A DNA stretch of 64,000 bases from Caballeronia sordidicola. Its GTDB lineage: Bacteria > Pseudomonadota > Gammaproteobacteria > Burkholderiales > Burkholderiaceae. The stretch spans positions 186,001 through 250,000 of the forward strand of contig NZ_JNFG01000003.1 of NCBI RefSeq assembly GCF_000729995.1, written 5' to 3'. The position numbers and the translations under genes were made by a program. Under the pieces are notes generated by a model. The model was not told the DNA's origin and made no database searches. It saw only the letters and a list, made by a program, of their open reading frames with translations. Position 1 is the first letter of the stretch, and every line of letters begins with the position of its first letter. This document shows, piece after piece, positions 29,065 through 37,966 of this stretch.

Positions 29065-30069
29065 CTAAGCCGACTGCCTGCGCTCAATACTCGGCGCGTG
29101 GCCAAACTGCGCGCGGTATGCCTTGCTAAAGTGACACGGCGAATGAAAGCCGCACACGGCCGTCACACGTGAGATCGATGCATCGGTATTACGCAGCAAC
29201 TCACGCGCTCGCCGCAGCCGCAGCGTGAGGTAATAATGCGTCGGCGAAACACTCAGGAACATCTTGAACATGCGCTGCAAGTGGCGCTGCGAAAGCTTCA
29301 CCAGCCGCGCGAGCTCTTCAAGCGACAACGGCTCTTCAATGTTCGCCTCCATCAACCGCACCACCTCGATCAACTCAGCCCTCGAAAAACCCACACGCGC
29401 ATCAACAGGAATGTGCTGGTAATCGGTCGTGCCGCGAATCCGCTCCACGATGAATTGCTCGGACACCTGCGCCGCATGGGCCTGCCCAAGCCGCTGGCCA
29501 ACCAGGTTCAGCATCAGGTCAAGCGGCGCGGTCCCGCCCGTGCAGGTCACGCGATCGCGGTCGATCACAAAGAGTTCATCGGCGAATCGCACGTCGGGGA
29601 AACGCTTGTGCAACGGCGACATGTCCTCCCAGTGCACCGTGCATCGATACCCATCCAGCAAGTTCGCCGCGAGCAACGCATACGCGCCCGTGCACACGCC
29701 GCCAAGCGGCACACCTTGCGCCGCGACGTGCTGAAGCAACGCAATCACCCTGTCATCCACGTAATCACGCACATGCCAGCCCGCGCAGACGATCAGCACG
29801 TCGGGCATGCCCGCTTCAGCCAGTGTTTTCGTCGGCTTCACGGTAATGCCGTTGCTCGCGCGCGCCGGTTCGCCGTCCGGGGTGATCACCGACCACGTGT
29901 AGTGCTCGGCCCGGCCGACGTAGTTCGCCATGCGCAACACTTCGATCGCGCTGGTGAACGCGATCATCGAAAAATTAGGCAGCGTCAGGAACCCGAAGTG
30001 CGCAAGCTTCGATAACGGTGAATTCTCAGGAGGGTGAATCCTGTCCGGCACCATCGCGTCGCGTTTCAT
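29065..30069 (-). CDS. GlxA-family regulator inside the choline transporter gene string
   Basis: A 334-residue protein with a GATase-like domain (FLTLPNFSMIAFTSAIEVLRM, elbow Cys in GGVCTGAYALLAANLLDGY, VTCTGGTAPLDLMLNLV) and a C-terminal AraC-type HTH pair (LARLVKLSQRHLQRMFKMF; VTAVCGFHSPCHFSKAYRAQFG). It strongly resembles the partial regulator at the left edge and the GbdR group, which activates choline and betaine catabolism in response to glycine betaine or dimethylglycine. Placement between choW and choX suggests control of choline uptake. A GbdR-like identity is probable but not proven. Confidence 0.9.
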   Translation of the reverse strand: MKRDAMVPDRIHPPENSPLSKLAHFGFLTLPNFSMIAFTSAIEVLRMANYVGRAEHYTWSVITPDGEPARASNGITVKPTKTLAEAGMPDVLIVCAGWHVRDYVDDRVIALLQHVAAQGVPLGGVCTGAYALLAANLLDGYRCTVHWEDMSPLHKRFPDVRFADELFVIDRDRVTCTGGTAPLDLMLNLVGQRLGQAHAAQVSEQFIVERIRGTTDYQHIPVDARVGFSRAELIEVVRLMEANIEEPLSLEELARLVKLSQRHLQRMFKMFLSVSPTHYYLTLRLRRARELLRNTDASISRVTAVCGFHSPCHFSKAYRAQFGHAPSIERRQSA

Positions 30070-30139
30070 CGGGTTTTTATCCTTAGGGCCCTGGCCTGGC
30101 TTTATTTCGACTTCGCTGCCTGATTGCTTATTTTCCTGC

Positions 30140-31042
30140 TCAGCTTTGCTGCGCAGCCGGTGCGCGGCGCACGCGCATCACGCTGCGAAGTCCCGACAAC
30201 AACGGTGCCCGCGCCATACCCGGCGACCGGCCAAAGCTTTCCGTAATACGGTCAAGAATGATCGCGAGCAGCACCACCGACAAACCGCTCTCAAACCCCA
30301 GCCCGATATCCAGCCGCTGAATACTCGCCAGCACGTCGTTGCCCAGACCGCCGGCGCCGACCATCGAAGCGATGATCACCATCGACAGCGCCATCATGAT
30401 GGTCTGGTTGACGCCGGTCATGATGGACGGCAACGCGTTCGGAAACTGCACCTTGTAAAGCAATTGCCACGGCGTGCAGCCGAATGCCTGACCCGCCTCC
30501 ACGATCTCCCGATTCACATGCTTGATACCCAGCGACGTCAGGCGCACAGCAGGCGGCATGGCGAAGATAACCGTCGACAGGATCCCCGGGACGCGGCCAA
30601 GACCGAACAGCATGGCAGCCGGAATCAGGTACACGAACGCGGGCATGGTCTGCATCAGGTCGAGCACCGGACGCACGATCGTCTCGATGGTCTTGCTCTT
30701 CGCCGTCCAGATGCCGAGCGGAATGCCGAGCAGCAAACTGATCAGGGTGGCGGACAGCGTGAGGCCGAGCGTGATCACCATCTCGTCCCAGAAGCCCGTG
30801 GCATAGATCAGCAGCAACGACAGCAACGTGAATAGCGCAAACCGCCAGCCGACGCGCCACAAGCCGATGCCGACGAAGATCGCCATCATCAGCCACATCG
30901 GAATGGACTGCAGGCCGTGTTCGATCAGCGCCGCGAAGCTCTCGATGACTCTACCGATTGCGTCGAAGGTGTTTGCATCGTGGTCGAGCAGGTATTTGAC
31001 ACCGTGATCGACCCACGTACCGAGCGGGATAATTTCAGACAT
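30140..31042 (-). CDS. choW: Choline ABC transporter permease
   Basis: A 300-residue permease of the proU/OpuAB family with six to seven membrane segments. The binding-protein-dependent transport signature is visible as EAGQAFGCTPWQLLYKVQFPNALPS. The N-terminus (IPLGTWVDHGVKYLLDHDA) matches ChoW/ProW proteins. It overlaps choV by 8 bp. It forms the membrane channel for choline import together with ChoV and ChoX. Confidence 0.94.
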   Translation of the reverse strand: MSEIIPLGTWVDHGVKYLLDHDANTFDAIGRVIESFAALIEHGLQSIPMWLMMAIFVGIGLWRVGWRFALFTLLSLLLIYATGFWDEMVITLGLTLSATLISLLLGIPLGIWTAKSKTIETIVRPVLDLMQTMPAFVYLIPAAMLFGLGRVPGILSTVIFAMPPAVRLTSLGIKHVNREIVEAGQAFGCTPWQLLYKVQFPNALPSIMTGVNQTIMMALSMVIIASMVGAGGLGNDVLASIQRLDIGLGFESGLSVVLLAIILDRITESFGRSPGMARAPLLSGLRSVMRVRRAPAAQQS

Positions 31043-32213
31043 GGGAACCTCGATGCCGAGTCAGAGCCTTGAGAACATTCGTCTTGTTGACCGAACCACA
31101 ATACGATCCGTCCGCCTCGACCACCGGCAACGGCGCGCGGCTGTTGACCACCCGGCTGACGACAACGTCAAGCGGCGTGGTGCGCTGGATACATTCGATA
31201 AGATTGATTTCCGGGGACGCCTGCCCGATCGCATCGCGGCACACGAAACCGCGAATCTTGCGCTCATGGTCCATCACGAACGCGTAGTCGGCGCTGCCGT
31301 TGAGCGCCTGCGAGACGCTCGATGCGTCGATCTGCGAACCGTGCTTCATCAACGGCACCACGTCCGTCTGCATCAGGTCGCCGGCGGTCAGGTAACGGCT
31401 GGTGTCGATTCCTTCGAAGAACGCCCGCACGTAGTCATCGGCGGGGTTCGAGATGATTTCCTGCGGCGTGCCGATCTGCACCACCTTGCCGCCTTCCATG
31501 ATCGCGATACGCGTACCAATGCGCAGCGCTTCCTCCAGATCGTGCGACACGAACATGATCGTGCGCTGCTGTTCGCGTTGCAGATCAAGCAGCACGTTCT
31601 GCATTTCCTTGCGTTTGAGCGGGTCAAGCGCGGAGAACGCCTCGTCCATGATCATCAGCGATGGATTCACGGCCAGCGCCCGCGCCAGGCCCACGCGCTG
31701 CTGCATGCCGCCCGACAACTGCGCCGGCAGCTTCTGCGCGAACGGCGCAAGACCCACTTGCTCCAGCACGGCCATCGCGCGTTTCTCGCGTTCCTTGCGC
31801 CCGATGCCCGCTACTTCGAGCCCGAACGCGGCATTCGACAACACCGTGCGTTGCGGCATCAGCGCGAACGACTGGAACACCATGCTCATGTCCTTGCGGC
31901 GCAGCGACGTGAGTTCGGAACGCGGCACGGACGCCACATCGCGGCCATCGATCAGCACCTTGCCGGCGGTCGGTTCGACCAGCCGGTTGATGAGGCGGAT
32001 CAGTGTCGATTTGCCTGAACCCGACAAGCCCATCAGCACGAAAATCTCGCCTTCCTTCACTTCGAAGGACACGTTGTGGACGCCGACAATCTGTCCGGTG
32101 CGGGCGAAAACTTCTTCCTTCGTTGCGCCGCCGGCAAGCATGTCGATCGCCTGCTTCGGGCTCGTGCCGAACACCTTGCACAGGTTTTCGACCACGACCT
32201 TGTGGGAATTCAT
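31035..32213 (-). CDS. choV: Choline ABC transporter ATP-binding protein
   Basis: A 392-residue ATPase of the ProV/OpuAA type. Walker A GLSGSGKST is at residues 62-70, the signature LSGGMQQRVGLARAL near 165 and Walker B LMIMDEAFSALDP near 185. The insert QAIDMLAGGATKEEVFARTG before Walker A is typical of this subfamily. The last ~110 residues form a CBS pair, used in relatives for ionic or osmotic sensing. ATG 32213 is chosen from family alignment; the frame upstream to 32372 is not family-like. First gene of the transporter string, divergent from a chemoreceptor. Confidence 0.95.
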   Translation of the reverse strand: MNSHKVVVENLCKVFGTSPKQAIDMLAGGATKEEVFARTGQIVGVHNVSFEVKEGEIFVLMGLSGSGKSTLIRLINRLVEPTAGKVLIDGRDVASVPRSELTSLRRKDMSMVFQSFALMPQRTVLSNAAFGLEVAGIGRKEREKRAMAVLEQVGLAPFAQKLPAQLSGGMQQRVGLARALAVNPSLMIMDEAFSALDPLKRKEMQNVLLDLQREQQRTIMFVSHDLEEALRIGTRIAIMEGGKVVQIGTPQEIISNPADDYVRAFFEGIDTSRYLTAGDLMQTDVVPLMKHGSQIDASSVSQALNGSADYAFVMDHERKIRGFVCRDAIGQASPEINLIECIQRTTPLDVVVSRVVNSRAPLPVVEADGSYCGSVNKTNVLKALTRHRGSHV

Positions 32214-32677
32214 CGAACGCTCTCCTGGTTGGCGGACGTGCGTCCGCGCTCTGCATACATAGTTGCCAGAAAAAAGTGCGGGTTGCCGACTATTTCCGAC
32301 AGTCACATGTGGAAATACGACACTCCGATTTGCCATTTTTGGCAGATGGAAAGCCGGAGCCTTGTAGGGCATGGCTTTGCGGGGAGTGTGGAGCCAATTT
32401 TGGCGTTTTTTTACATGTCGCGCCAGAGCAAGTGGACCGTCGATTCGTAAAGTTTTTTGGGGCTTATTTGAGTTTTGGACGGTGTGTCGTCCGGGTTGCG
32501 GAGGCTTTTTCCGTCCGGCTCATCATATTCCAGGAATGTGGCCGGATGGACGATGTCGGGATTTGGCTGCTTTGCAGCGCTTGTGAACAGGACCCGGTGG
32601 AACCGGGGCGGTCAAGAACCACGAGCCGACGCCGTTAACCATTCATATTCCCACCATTTCGCTTATCCGGTTCATCC
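32214..32677. promoter_or_regulatory. Divergent regulatory region between choV and a chemoreceptor
   Basis: 464 bp without a convincing gene. It contains an inverted repeat TATTTCC (32291-32297) / GGAAATA (32311-32317) whose spacer includes the palindrome CACATGTG (32304-32311), and a short dyad TGCCA (32331-32335) / TGGCA (32340-32344). These lie 80-130 bp before choV and are candidate sites for the local GlxA/AraC regulator. The rest, toward 32677, shows nothing distinct. Confidence 0.45.
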
Positions 32678-34645
32678 ATGTCTCTATTCAACATCCGCCG
32701 GGCAAGTGTCGGCGCGAAATTCGCCATCCTCGCTTGTGCACTCGCGGCCACGGTCGTAGCCGGGTTTACCATCGCGGTCACGCATCTGGCCGGTCAGCAA
32801 ATCGACGCGCAGGCGCTCGAACGCATGGACGACGACAACCGCGCGATCGGCACGATGATCCGTCTCTACGACAAGGCCGTCAGCGCCGAAGTCGAGCGCT
32901 ACATGACGCTGTTTTCGAGCTTCCTGCCCACGGAGTTCGCGCTCGATGAAACGCAGAAGGTGGATATCGGTGGCTTGGCAACACCCACATTCAAGGCCGG
33001 CGACAAGCCGATGAACCTCGATTTCTCGATTCCCGACCAGTTCCTCGAACGCAGCGGCGCAATCGCGACCGTGTTTGCGCGCACCGGCGACGATTTCGTG
33101 CGCGTGACGACATCGCTGAAAAAGCAGGACGGCGCACGCGCGATCGGTACGCTGCTCGACCGGAAAGGCCCGGCGTACACGCTTATGCTGGCCGGAAAAC
33201 GCTTTATCGGCATGGCAACGCTCTTCGGCAAGCAGTACATCACCGAGTACAAGCCCGTCACCGATTCGTCGGGGCGCGTGATCGGCGCATTGTTTGTCGG
33301 CGTGGACGTCACGCCGGAAGTTGCAACGTTGCAGCAGAACATCCGCGACCTGACGATCGGCCAGAACGGTTACTTCTTCGTCATCGATGCCTCGAACGGG
33401 CCGAATCGCGGCAAGTTCCTCGTGCATCCGGGATTGGGCGGTACGACCGCCCCGCTCGCCGATGAACGCATCGCTCCGTTCAAGCAGATGCTCGACGCGA
33501 AAGAAGGCCGTCTTTCCTTCGATGCCCCCGAGATTCCCGACGCCGCCGATCCCAAGGTGCACGGCGGAGCGAAGGAGATCGTGTTTCGCACGGTGCCGGA
33601 ATGGCAATGGCTGATTGGCGGAATTGCGTATCGGGACGAATTGCTCGCGGGCGTGCGCGCCACGCGCAACCGCTTCCTGCTGATCGGGCTGATCGTGATC
33701 GCCGCGTTCGTGGCCGTGCTGCTCATCGCGGTCGCCAGGCTGGTGGGCCGGCCGCTCGCGGACCTGACGCAAGCCTCCGAACGCATCGCGGCAGGCGATC
33801 TGAGCGTGCGGCTCGCGACCACTCGGGAGGACGATATCGGCCGGCTGATGATTGCCATCGATGGGATTGCGACCGGGCTGGCGCGCATCGTGACGCAGGT
33901 GCGCAGCGCGTCGGCGGATATGTCGGACGGCACAGGACGGATGGCGGCGGGCAGCAGCGACATCTCGCTGCGCATCGCGACTCAAGCCAGCAGTCTCGAA
34001 GAAACGGCGGCGAGCATGGAGCAGATCACGTCCACCGTGCAACAAAACGCGGCCAACACGGCGCAGGCGGATCAGCTCGTGGCATCGGCGTCCGATGCAG
34101 CGCGCGCCGGTGGCGAAGCGGTCGGCCGGGTCGTTGCAACAATGGGCGAAATTGACGCGTCTGCGCGCAAGATTTCAGACATCACGTCGGTGATCGAAAG
34201 CATCGCGTTCCAGACCAACATCCTCGCATTGAACGCGGCCGTGGAAGCCGCGCGAGCCGGCGAGCATGGCAGGGGCTTTGCTGTGGTGGCGTCGGAAGTG
34301 CGCGCACTGGCTCAGCGCAGCGCCGCGGCAGTGAAGGAGATCGAGGCGCTGATCGCGGTATCGGTCGGCCGGGTCGCCGATGGTTACCGGATCGCCGAAG
34401 AAGCCCGCGGCACGATGAACGGGATCGTGGAGCGCGTCGCGCGGGTGAACGCGATCATTGGCGAGATCAGCGTGGCGTCGCGTGAACAATCGAGCGGCAT
34501 CGAGCAGGTGAACCTTGCCGTGGCGCAGATCGGCGAAGCGACTCAGCAGAATGCGGCGCTGGTGGGAGAAGCTGAACAATCGACCGCCGGCTTGCTTGAG
34601 CAAGCCGAACAGTTGAGCCGTGCGGTGAGCGTGTTCCGGCTTTGA
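32678..34645 (+). CDS. Methyl-accepting chemotaxis protein with periplasmic Cache-type sensor
   Basis: A 655-residue chemoreceptor. One membrane segment lies at about 15-37 and a second at 333-355, enclosing a ~290-residue periplasmic region with Cache-like features ([14 protein letters not shown] [32 protein letters not shown]). A HAMP segment follows ([18 protein letters not shown]), then the signalling domain with the highly conserved hairpin tip at 507-534 ([20 protein letters not shown]). It ends in AVSVFRL without a CheR-docking pentapeptide. It is divergent from the choline transporter, so choline or a related quaternary amine is a reasonable ligand guess. Confidence 0.92.
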   Translation: MSLFNIRRASVGAKFAILACALAATVVAGFTIAVTHLAGQQIDAQALERMDDDNRAIGTMIRLYDKAVSAEVERYMTLFSSFLPTEFALDETQKVDIGGLATPTFKAGDKPMNLDFSIPDQFLERSGAIATVFARTGDDFVRVTTSLKKQDGARAIGTLLDRKGPAYTLMLAGKRFIGMATLFGKQYITEYKPVTDSSGRVIGALFVGVDVTPEVATLQQNIRDLTIGQNGYFFVIDASNGPNRGKFLVHPGLGGTTAPLADERIAPFKQMLDAKEGRLSFDAPEIPDAADPKVHGGAKEIVFRTVPEWQWLIGGIAYRDELLAGVRATRNRFLLIGLIVIAAFVAVLLIAVARLVGRPLADLTQASERIAAGDLSVRLATTREDDIGRLMIAIDGIATGLARIVTQVRSASADMSDGTGRMAAGSSDISLRIATQASSLEETAASMEQITSTVQQNAANTAQADQLVASASDAARAGGEAVGRVVATMGEIDASARKISDITSVIESIAFQTNILALNAAVEAARAGEHGRGFAVVASEVRALAQRSAAAVKEIEALIAVSVGRVADGYRIAEEARGTMNGIVERVARVNAIIGEISVASREQSSGIEQVNLAVAQIGEATQQNAALVGEAEQSTAGLLEQAEQLSRAVSVFRL

Positions 34646-34715
34646 TCTCGGGCGGGGGCGCGGCGGATGATCCAGACGGCCTCGCTCGGAATCAACGCCG
34701 CGCCTCGGACGATCA

Positions 34716-35336
34716 CTAACCCGGCCTGATCATCTCGAACATTTCGCCGATACCGGCGTAGTCCCCGCGATACCCCGCACGCATGATGGGCTGCGCGGCG
34801 GCTGTATCGAAGAGACCGTCCTTCAGGAACTCCCGCCGGATATGCACGCCAACCACTTGCCCAAGCGCAAGCCAGTTGTTCATCGGGGTTCCGTCCAGCG
34901 ATTTCAGCCGCACGATCTGCAACAACTTGCATTCGAGCGCGGCCGGCGATTCCGCCACATGCGGCACGGCCACGTTCACGCCAGACGCTTTGGTGAGTCC
35001 CGCCAGCTCGAATTCATCGATTTCGTGGGGTACGGTCGCGGACGTCCGGTTCATCTTCTCGGCAAGCGGCTTGCTCGCCAGATTCCACACGAATTCACCG
35101 GTCGTTTCGATATTCGCGATGCTGTCCTTGAAGCCCTCGCTCGAGAATCCGATGATGTGCGGGAACGAAGCGAACGCACCGAAAAAACTGTACGGCGCGA
35201 GGTTCACGTGGCCGTCCGGATCGCAGCTCGAAATCCAGCCGATCACCCGCGGCGCGACGATCGCCTTGAACGGATCGTGGCGTAACCGGTGGCCCTCGTC
35301 GGGATGGTAGAAATGGTCTGCGTTGCTGTCGCTCAT
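34716..35336 (-). CDS. Flavin reductase-like FMN-binding protein
   Basis: A 206-residue protein of the flavin reductase-like split-barrel family. Visible parts are FKAIVAPRVIGWISSCDPDG, VNLAPYSFFGAFASFPHIIG and SIANIETTGEFVWNLAS, which form the FMN site. It may reduce flavin for a partner oxygenase or act on its own; no oxygenase is adjacent. The start at 35336 is within the 4-bp overlap with the upstream dehydrogenase gene, so the two are translated together. The longer open frame to 35420 is the shadow of that gene. Confidence 0.85.
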   Translation of the reverse strand: MSDSNADHFYHPDEGHRLRHDPFKAIVAPRVIGWISSCDPDGHVNLAPYSFFGAFASFPHIIGFSSEGFKDSIANIETTGEFVWNLASKPLAEKMNRTSATVPHEIDEFELAGLTKASGVNVAVPHVAESPAALECKLLQIVRLKSLDGTPMNNWLALGQVVGVHIRREFLKDGLFDTAAAQPIMRAGYRGDYAGIGEMFEMIRPG

Positions 35337-36271
35337 GAGTGCTGTCCAGTCTTCTTTGCAGTGTGGTGAATCAGGCGCTTGCGCCCTTGTTTGACTCGCG
35401 AATGGTGCGCGCTGTCCCATTCGTAAAACCCTTGCCCGCTGCGCACGCCCACCCGCCCTTTCTGCACATGGTCACGCATCAGTTGCAACACGTCTTCGTC
35501 CTTGGCGAGCTCCGGCATCAGGTGCGAGCCGATATCCAGCAACGTATCCAGCCCGCCAAGATCCGCGCTTTCCAACGGCCCGACCATGCCATAGCGCCGC
35601 CCGAGTGACGCCTTCATCACCGTGTCGACTACCTCGGGCGTCGCTGCGCCCGAACGCACAATGGCGAGCGCTTCGCGCAACACGGCGAACTGCAGCCGGT
35701 TACCGACAAAACCTGGAATCGCCTTCGTCAGCACAACCGGTTCCATGCCAATCGCCGTCATCAGTTCAGCCGTGCGGCGCGTGACATCCGGATCGGTTTC
35801 AGTACCCGGAACGACCTCAACCAGCGGAATGGTGTGCGGCGGATTCCAGAAATGCGCGATCACAAAACGCGCCTTGTTTTGCAGCACTTGCGCGAGCAGA
35901 TCCGGCGGAAAGCCGCTCGTGTTGCTCGCGAAAATAGCGTCCTTGTGCAACAGCGGTTCAAGCGCCCGGTAGGTACGGTTCTTCAGTTCGAGCACTTCCG
36001 GAATGGCTTCCACGATGAAACCCGCCGTGGCCACGCGCTCGAGTCGGTCTGTAGTTTCAATACGCGCGAGTACGCCCTGTTTATCGTCCGCATTGAAGAC
36101 GCAGGCGTCGATCAATTCGTCGAGGATCGCTTCTGCTTTGCCATGCACCGATGCCAGCCGCGCGGTGTCTATGTCGTGAACGATGGTCGGATAGCCATGC
36201 AGCGCCGCTTGCGTCGCAATGCCGACGCCCATCAAGCCGCTGCCCACCACGCCGATAGTGATCTGATTCAA
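35333..36271 (-). CDS. 3-Hydroxyacyl-CoA dehydrogenase-type NAD-dependent oxidoreductase
   Basis: A 312-residue protein. The NAD-binding N-terminus is IGVVGSGLMGVGIATQAALH and the catalytic His region is FVIAHFWNPPHTIPLVEVVPG. The C-terminal helical domain includes IPGFVGNRLQFAVLREALAIV and the end motif GVRSGQGFYEW. The start is taken as TTG at 36271, preceded by GGGGAAAA, because no ATG exists before the Rossmann motif within family length. Substrate is unknown: small hydroxyacids, hydroxyacyl-CoA or carnitine-like compounds are possible. It is co-transcribed with a flavin reductase-like gene. Confidence 0.82.
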   Translation of the reverse strand: MNQITIGVVGSGLMGVGIATQAALHGYPTIVHDIDTARLASVHGKAEAILDELIDACVFNADDKQGVLARIETTDRLERVATAGFIVEAIPEVLELKNRTYRALEPLLHKDAIFASNTSGFPPDLLAQVLQNKARFVIAHFWNPPHTIPLVEVVPGTETDPDVTRRTAELMTAIGMEPVVLTKAIPGFVGNRLQFAVLREALAIVRSGAATPEVVDTVMKASLGRRYGMVGPLESADLGGLDTLLDIGSHLMPELAKDEDVLQLMRDHVQKGRVGVRSGQGFYEWDSAHHSRVKQGRKRLIHHTAKKTGQHS

Positions 36272-36474
36272 ATTTTCCCCGCAATGCTTAAATTCCGAGC
36301 TTCGGTTCGACAGCCTGTTCGGGTCCTTGCGGGACACATCGAAGCCGTCCGATGCGGCTCTCAAGGCCGCCACCAAGGATAGCGCAGCGCCTTCAATCGC
36401 GCGGTGCAGCAAATGGCCTATTGGCCTTTGATTTGAAGCTGATCGCCCGGCGCGCTCCGTCGAAAGCACTGAGC

Positions 36475-36512
36475 AAAAAAAACCGGCTTCCCTTGCGGGA
36501 AGCCGGTTTTTA
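36475..36512 (-). terminator. Strong hairpin with A/T tails after the small exported protein
   Basis: AACCGGCTTCCC (36481-36492) pairs exactly with GGGAAGCCGGTT (36497-36508) around a 4-base loop. A run of A residues (36475-36482) precedes it and T residues follow, so it can work in both directions. It lies 24 bp after the stop of the minus-strand gene at 36536-36835. Confidence 0.9.
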
Positions 36513-36535
36513 CGACGAGGCCCTGTGACCGGCGA

Positions 36536-36835
36536 TTAGCCGTGGTGATCCGGACCGTGGTCATCGTGGTGATACGCGTGCGACGGACCATGATCATGCG
36601 GGTGGTGACGCATCCATTCGTCGCGCTGCCAGTAGCGGTGGCCGTCCCAATAGCGGTCGCCATGCCAGCCGAGGTTGATCACCACGGCGGCCTGCACCAT
36701 GTGCGGTTGCGCATAAGCTTGCTCGGGCACGGGTCCGTGGATCATCCCGTTATCGACTTGCGCGAACGCGGTTGTTGCGGTCAAGAGCGCGCCACCAGTC
36801 AGCAGCGCAGCCAGGATTGAGCGTGAAGTGTTCAT
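36536..36835 (-). CDS. Small exported His/Asp-rich protein
   Basis: A 99-residue protein with a signal peptide (MNTSRSILAALLTGGALLTA, cut after AFA near residue 25). The mature part holds WHGDRYWDGHRYWQRDEW and ends in a tail very rich in His, Asp and Gly (PHDHGPSHAYHHDDHG). A role in binding divalent metal ions is possible from composition, not shown. Expressed alone, with a strong terminator just after it and AAAGGGAGAA before the start. Confidence 0.75.
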   Translation of the reverse strand: MNTSRSILAALLTGGALLTATTAFAQVDNGMIHGPVPEQAYAQPHMVQAAVVINLGWHGDRYWDGHRYWQRDEWMRHHPHDHGPSHAYHHDDHGPDHHG

Positions 36836-37395
36836 GACTATTCTCCCTTTTCAGCTTGATTTTGTTTCAGAACGCGCGGTCGGCCGGAACGAAATGCCGT
36901 TGCTTGATGTGCCGTCAGGCGCCGCGTCGTTGAAACCACTTTAGCGGGGCGTAAGGTTGCACGACGTGAGCGGTTGTAAGTGTTCGTATCATCGCTTTCA
37001 GCGCGTCCCAGCGGCATCGGATTTTTGCAAACCGCTGATTTCATTCGCCTTTACGCCTGTCTGACGTAGCAAGCTGGCACTATTTCGCCCAGCGGCGTGT
37101 AAGCAATGAAAATATGAGATCGAGAATTGGCCGAGGCGAGCGCCGGGAGAGCAAAACGGGGAGGTGATCTGGGAGGCATGCGCCGAGCGGCGCGGACAGG
37201 AATGTCGCGCAAAAGCGACCTGATGGCCGTGCAGTCCGTAAGGACAAATATGGCGATCGGTGAAACTATCAAGCTAGAAAAACTACATAATCCACAACAA
37301 CGAAAGCAGACGGACCGCACTACGAAAAAACCTTGTCAAGCACAAACCGACAACACTTCAGTTTTTCCAACAGTCCAGCCTGCCTTCCTTACAGC
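36836..37395. other. Intergenic region without a supported gene
   Basis: About 560 bp. Weak open frames exist on both strands (for instance 37127-37456 plus and 37051-37320 minus) but have no ribosome site, no family-like sequence and overlap each other. A TAGAAAAACTACATAAT sequence at 37275-37291 is partly repeated upstream of the 50-residue gene (CTACATAAT near 37651). Nothing else was identified. Confidence 0.4.
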
Positions 37396-37548
37396 TCACA
37401 GACGAATGCCCATGATCGTGCCGCGCGACTTGCGAATGCGCTCTGCTTCTTGTTGACGCGCTTGGTACGAGTAGTCTGAATCCAGCGGAAGATGCGGCGA
37501 TTCAAACAACGATGCGAATTTTTGCAGCAATGCGAAGAGGTAGCTCAT
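37396..37548 (-). CDS. Small 50-residue protein with dyads in its leader
   Basis: Too short for usual gene calling: MSYLFALLQKFASLFESPHL continuing with PLDSDYSYQARQQEAERIRK and SRGTIMGIRL. The N-terminus is an amphipathic or membrane-associated helix, the rest is charged and helical. GGAG lies 9 bases before the ATG. On the minus strand a TATAAT box is at 37592-37597, and two dyads flank it: CACTAG/CTAGTG (37605-37623) and AAGGG/CCCTT (37571-37584). The well-formed leader is the main support for a real gene. Function unknown. Confidence 0.65.
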   Translation of the reverse strand: MSYLFALLQKFASLFESPHLPLDSDYSYQARQQEAERIRKSRGTIMGIRL

Positions 37549-37966
37549 GTCAAACTCCAGGTAGGTGGTCAAGGGTTATCCCTTAGAAGCCATTATAGGG
37601 TTTTCACTAGCTGATTCCTAGTGCAATGCAACATTTCTTGTGTAGTTTTTCTACATAATTGCGTTTCTGCCACATGCGAAGGTCATTGATCCGTCTGAAA
37701 TCAGTAGGAATTACAGGATTACGAGCTCCGCGGCGCTATCCGGAACACAGTGAGAAACTGTGAGCCCGAAAAACATCGGGCATCCGACATTTTTGGCTGG
37801 ATTCACATCAACTTTTTTGGATCCGATTTTTGTGCTTCGAAAATTAGCCCGCAACCACCTCGCACCACCGAACCAGCGTCCAGGACGCTCGATCGGATAG
37901 CAGCGATCACGCACGTCATGCTGTAGCCACCCGATTACCGGCATCCACCACTTGATAAGCCAGGCC
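37549..37966. other. Intergenic region before the FUSC-type gene
   Basis: About 418 bp. The left part carries the promoter of the 50-residue gene. A minus-strand frame at 37711-37968 (85 residues from ATG 37968, starting MAWLIKWWMPVIGWLQHDVR) has AAGGCGG before its ATG and a protein-like start, but its second half looks random and it overlaps the start of the next plus-strand gene by 2 bases. It is left here as a possible small gene or remnant only. Confidence 0.35.
37571..37623 (-). promoter_or_regulatory. Promoter with two dyads for the 50-residue gene
   Basis: TATAAT on the minus strand occupies 37592-37597. CACTAG (37605-37610) and CTAGTG (37618-37623) form an inverted repeat covering the -35 area, which itself is far from consensus. 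AAGGG (37571-37575) and CCCTT (37580-37584) form a second dyad in the transcribed leader. The arrangement fits a regulated promoter. Confidence 0.5.

Noticed and set aside
32684..34045. A 453-codon minus-strand open frame opposite the chemoreceptor
   Set aside because: Shadow of the methyl-accepting chemotaxis protein; composition is Arg/His rich and no ribosome site is present.
37127..37456. A 109-codon plus-strand frame
   Set aside because: No ATG/ribosome-site pair at its start, overlaps the better supported 50-residue minus-strand gene, and looks random.
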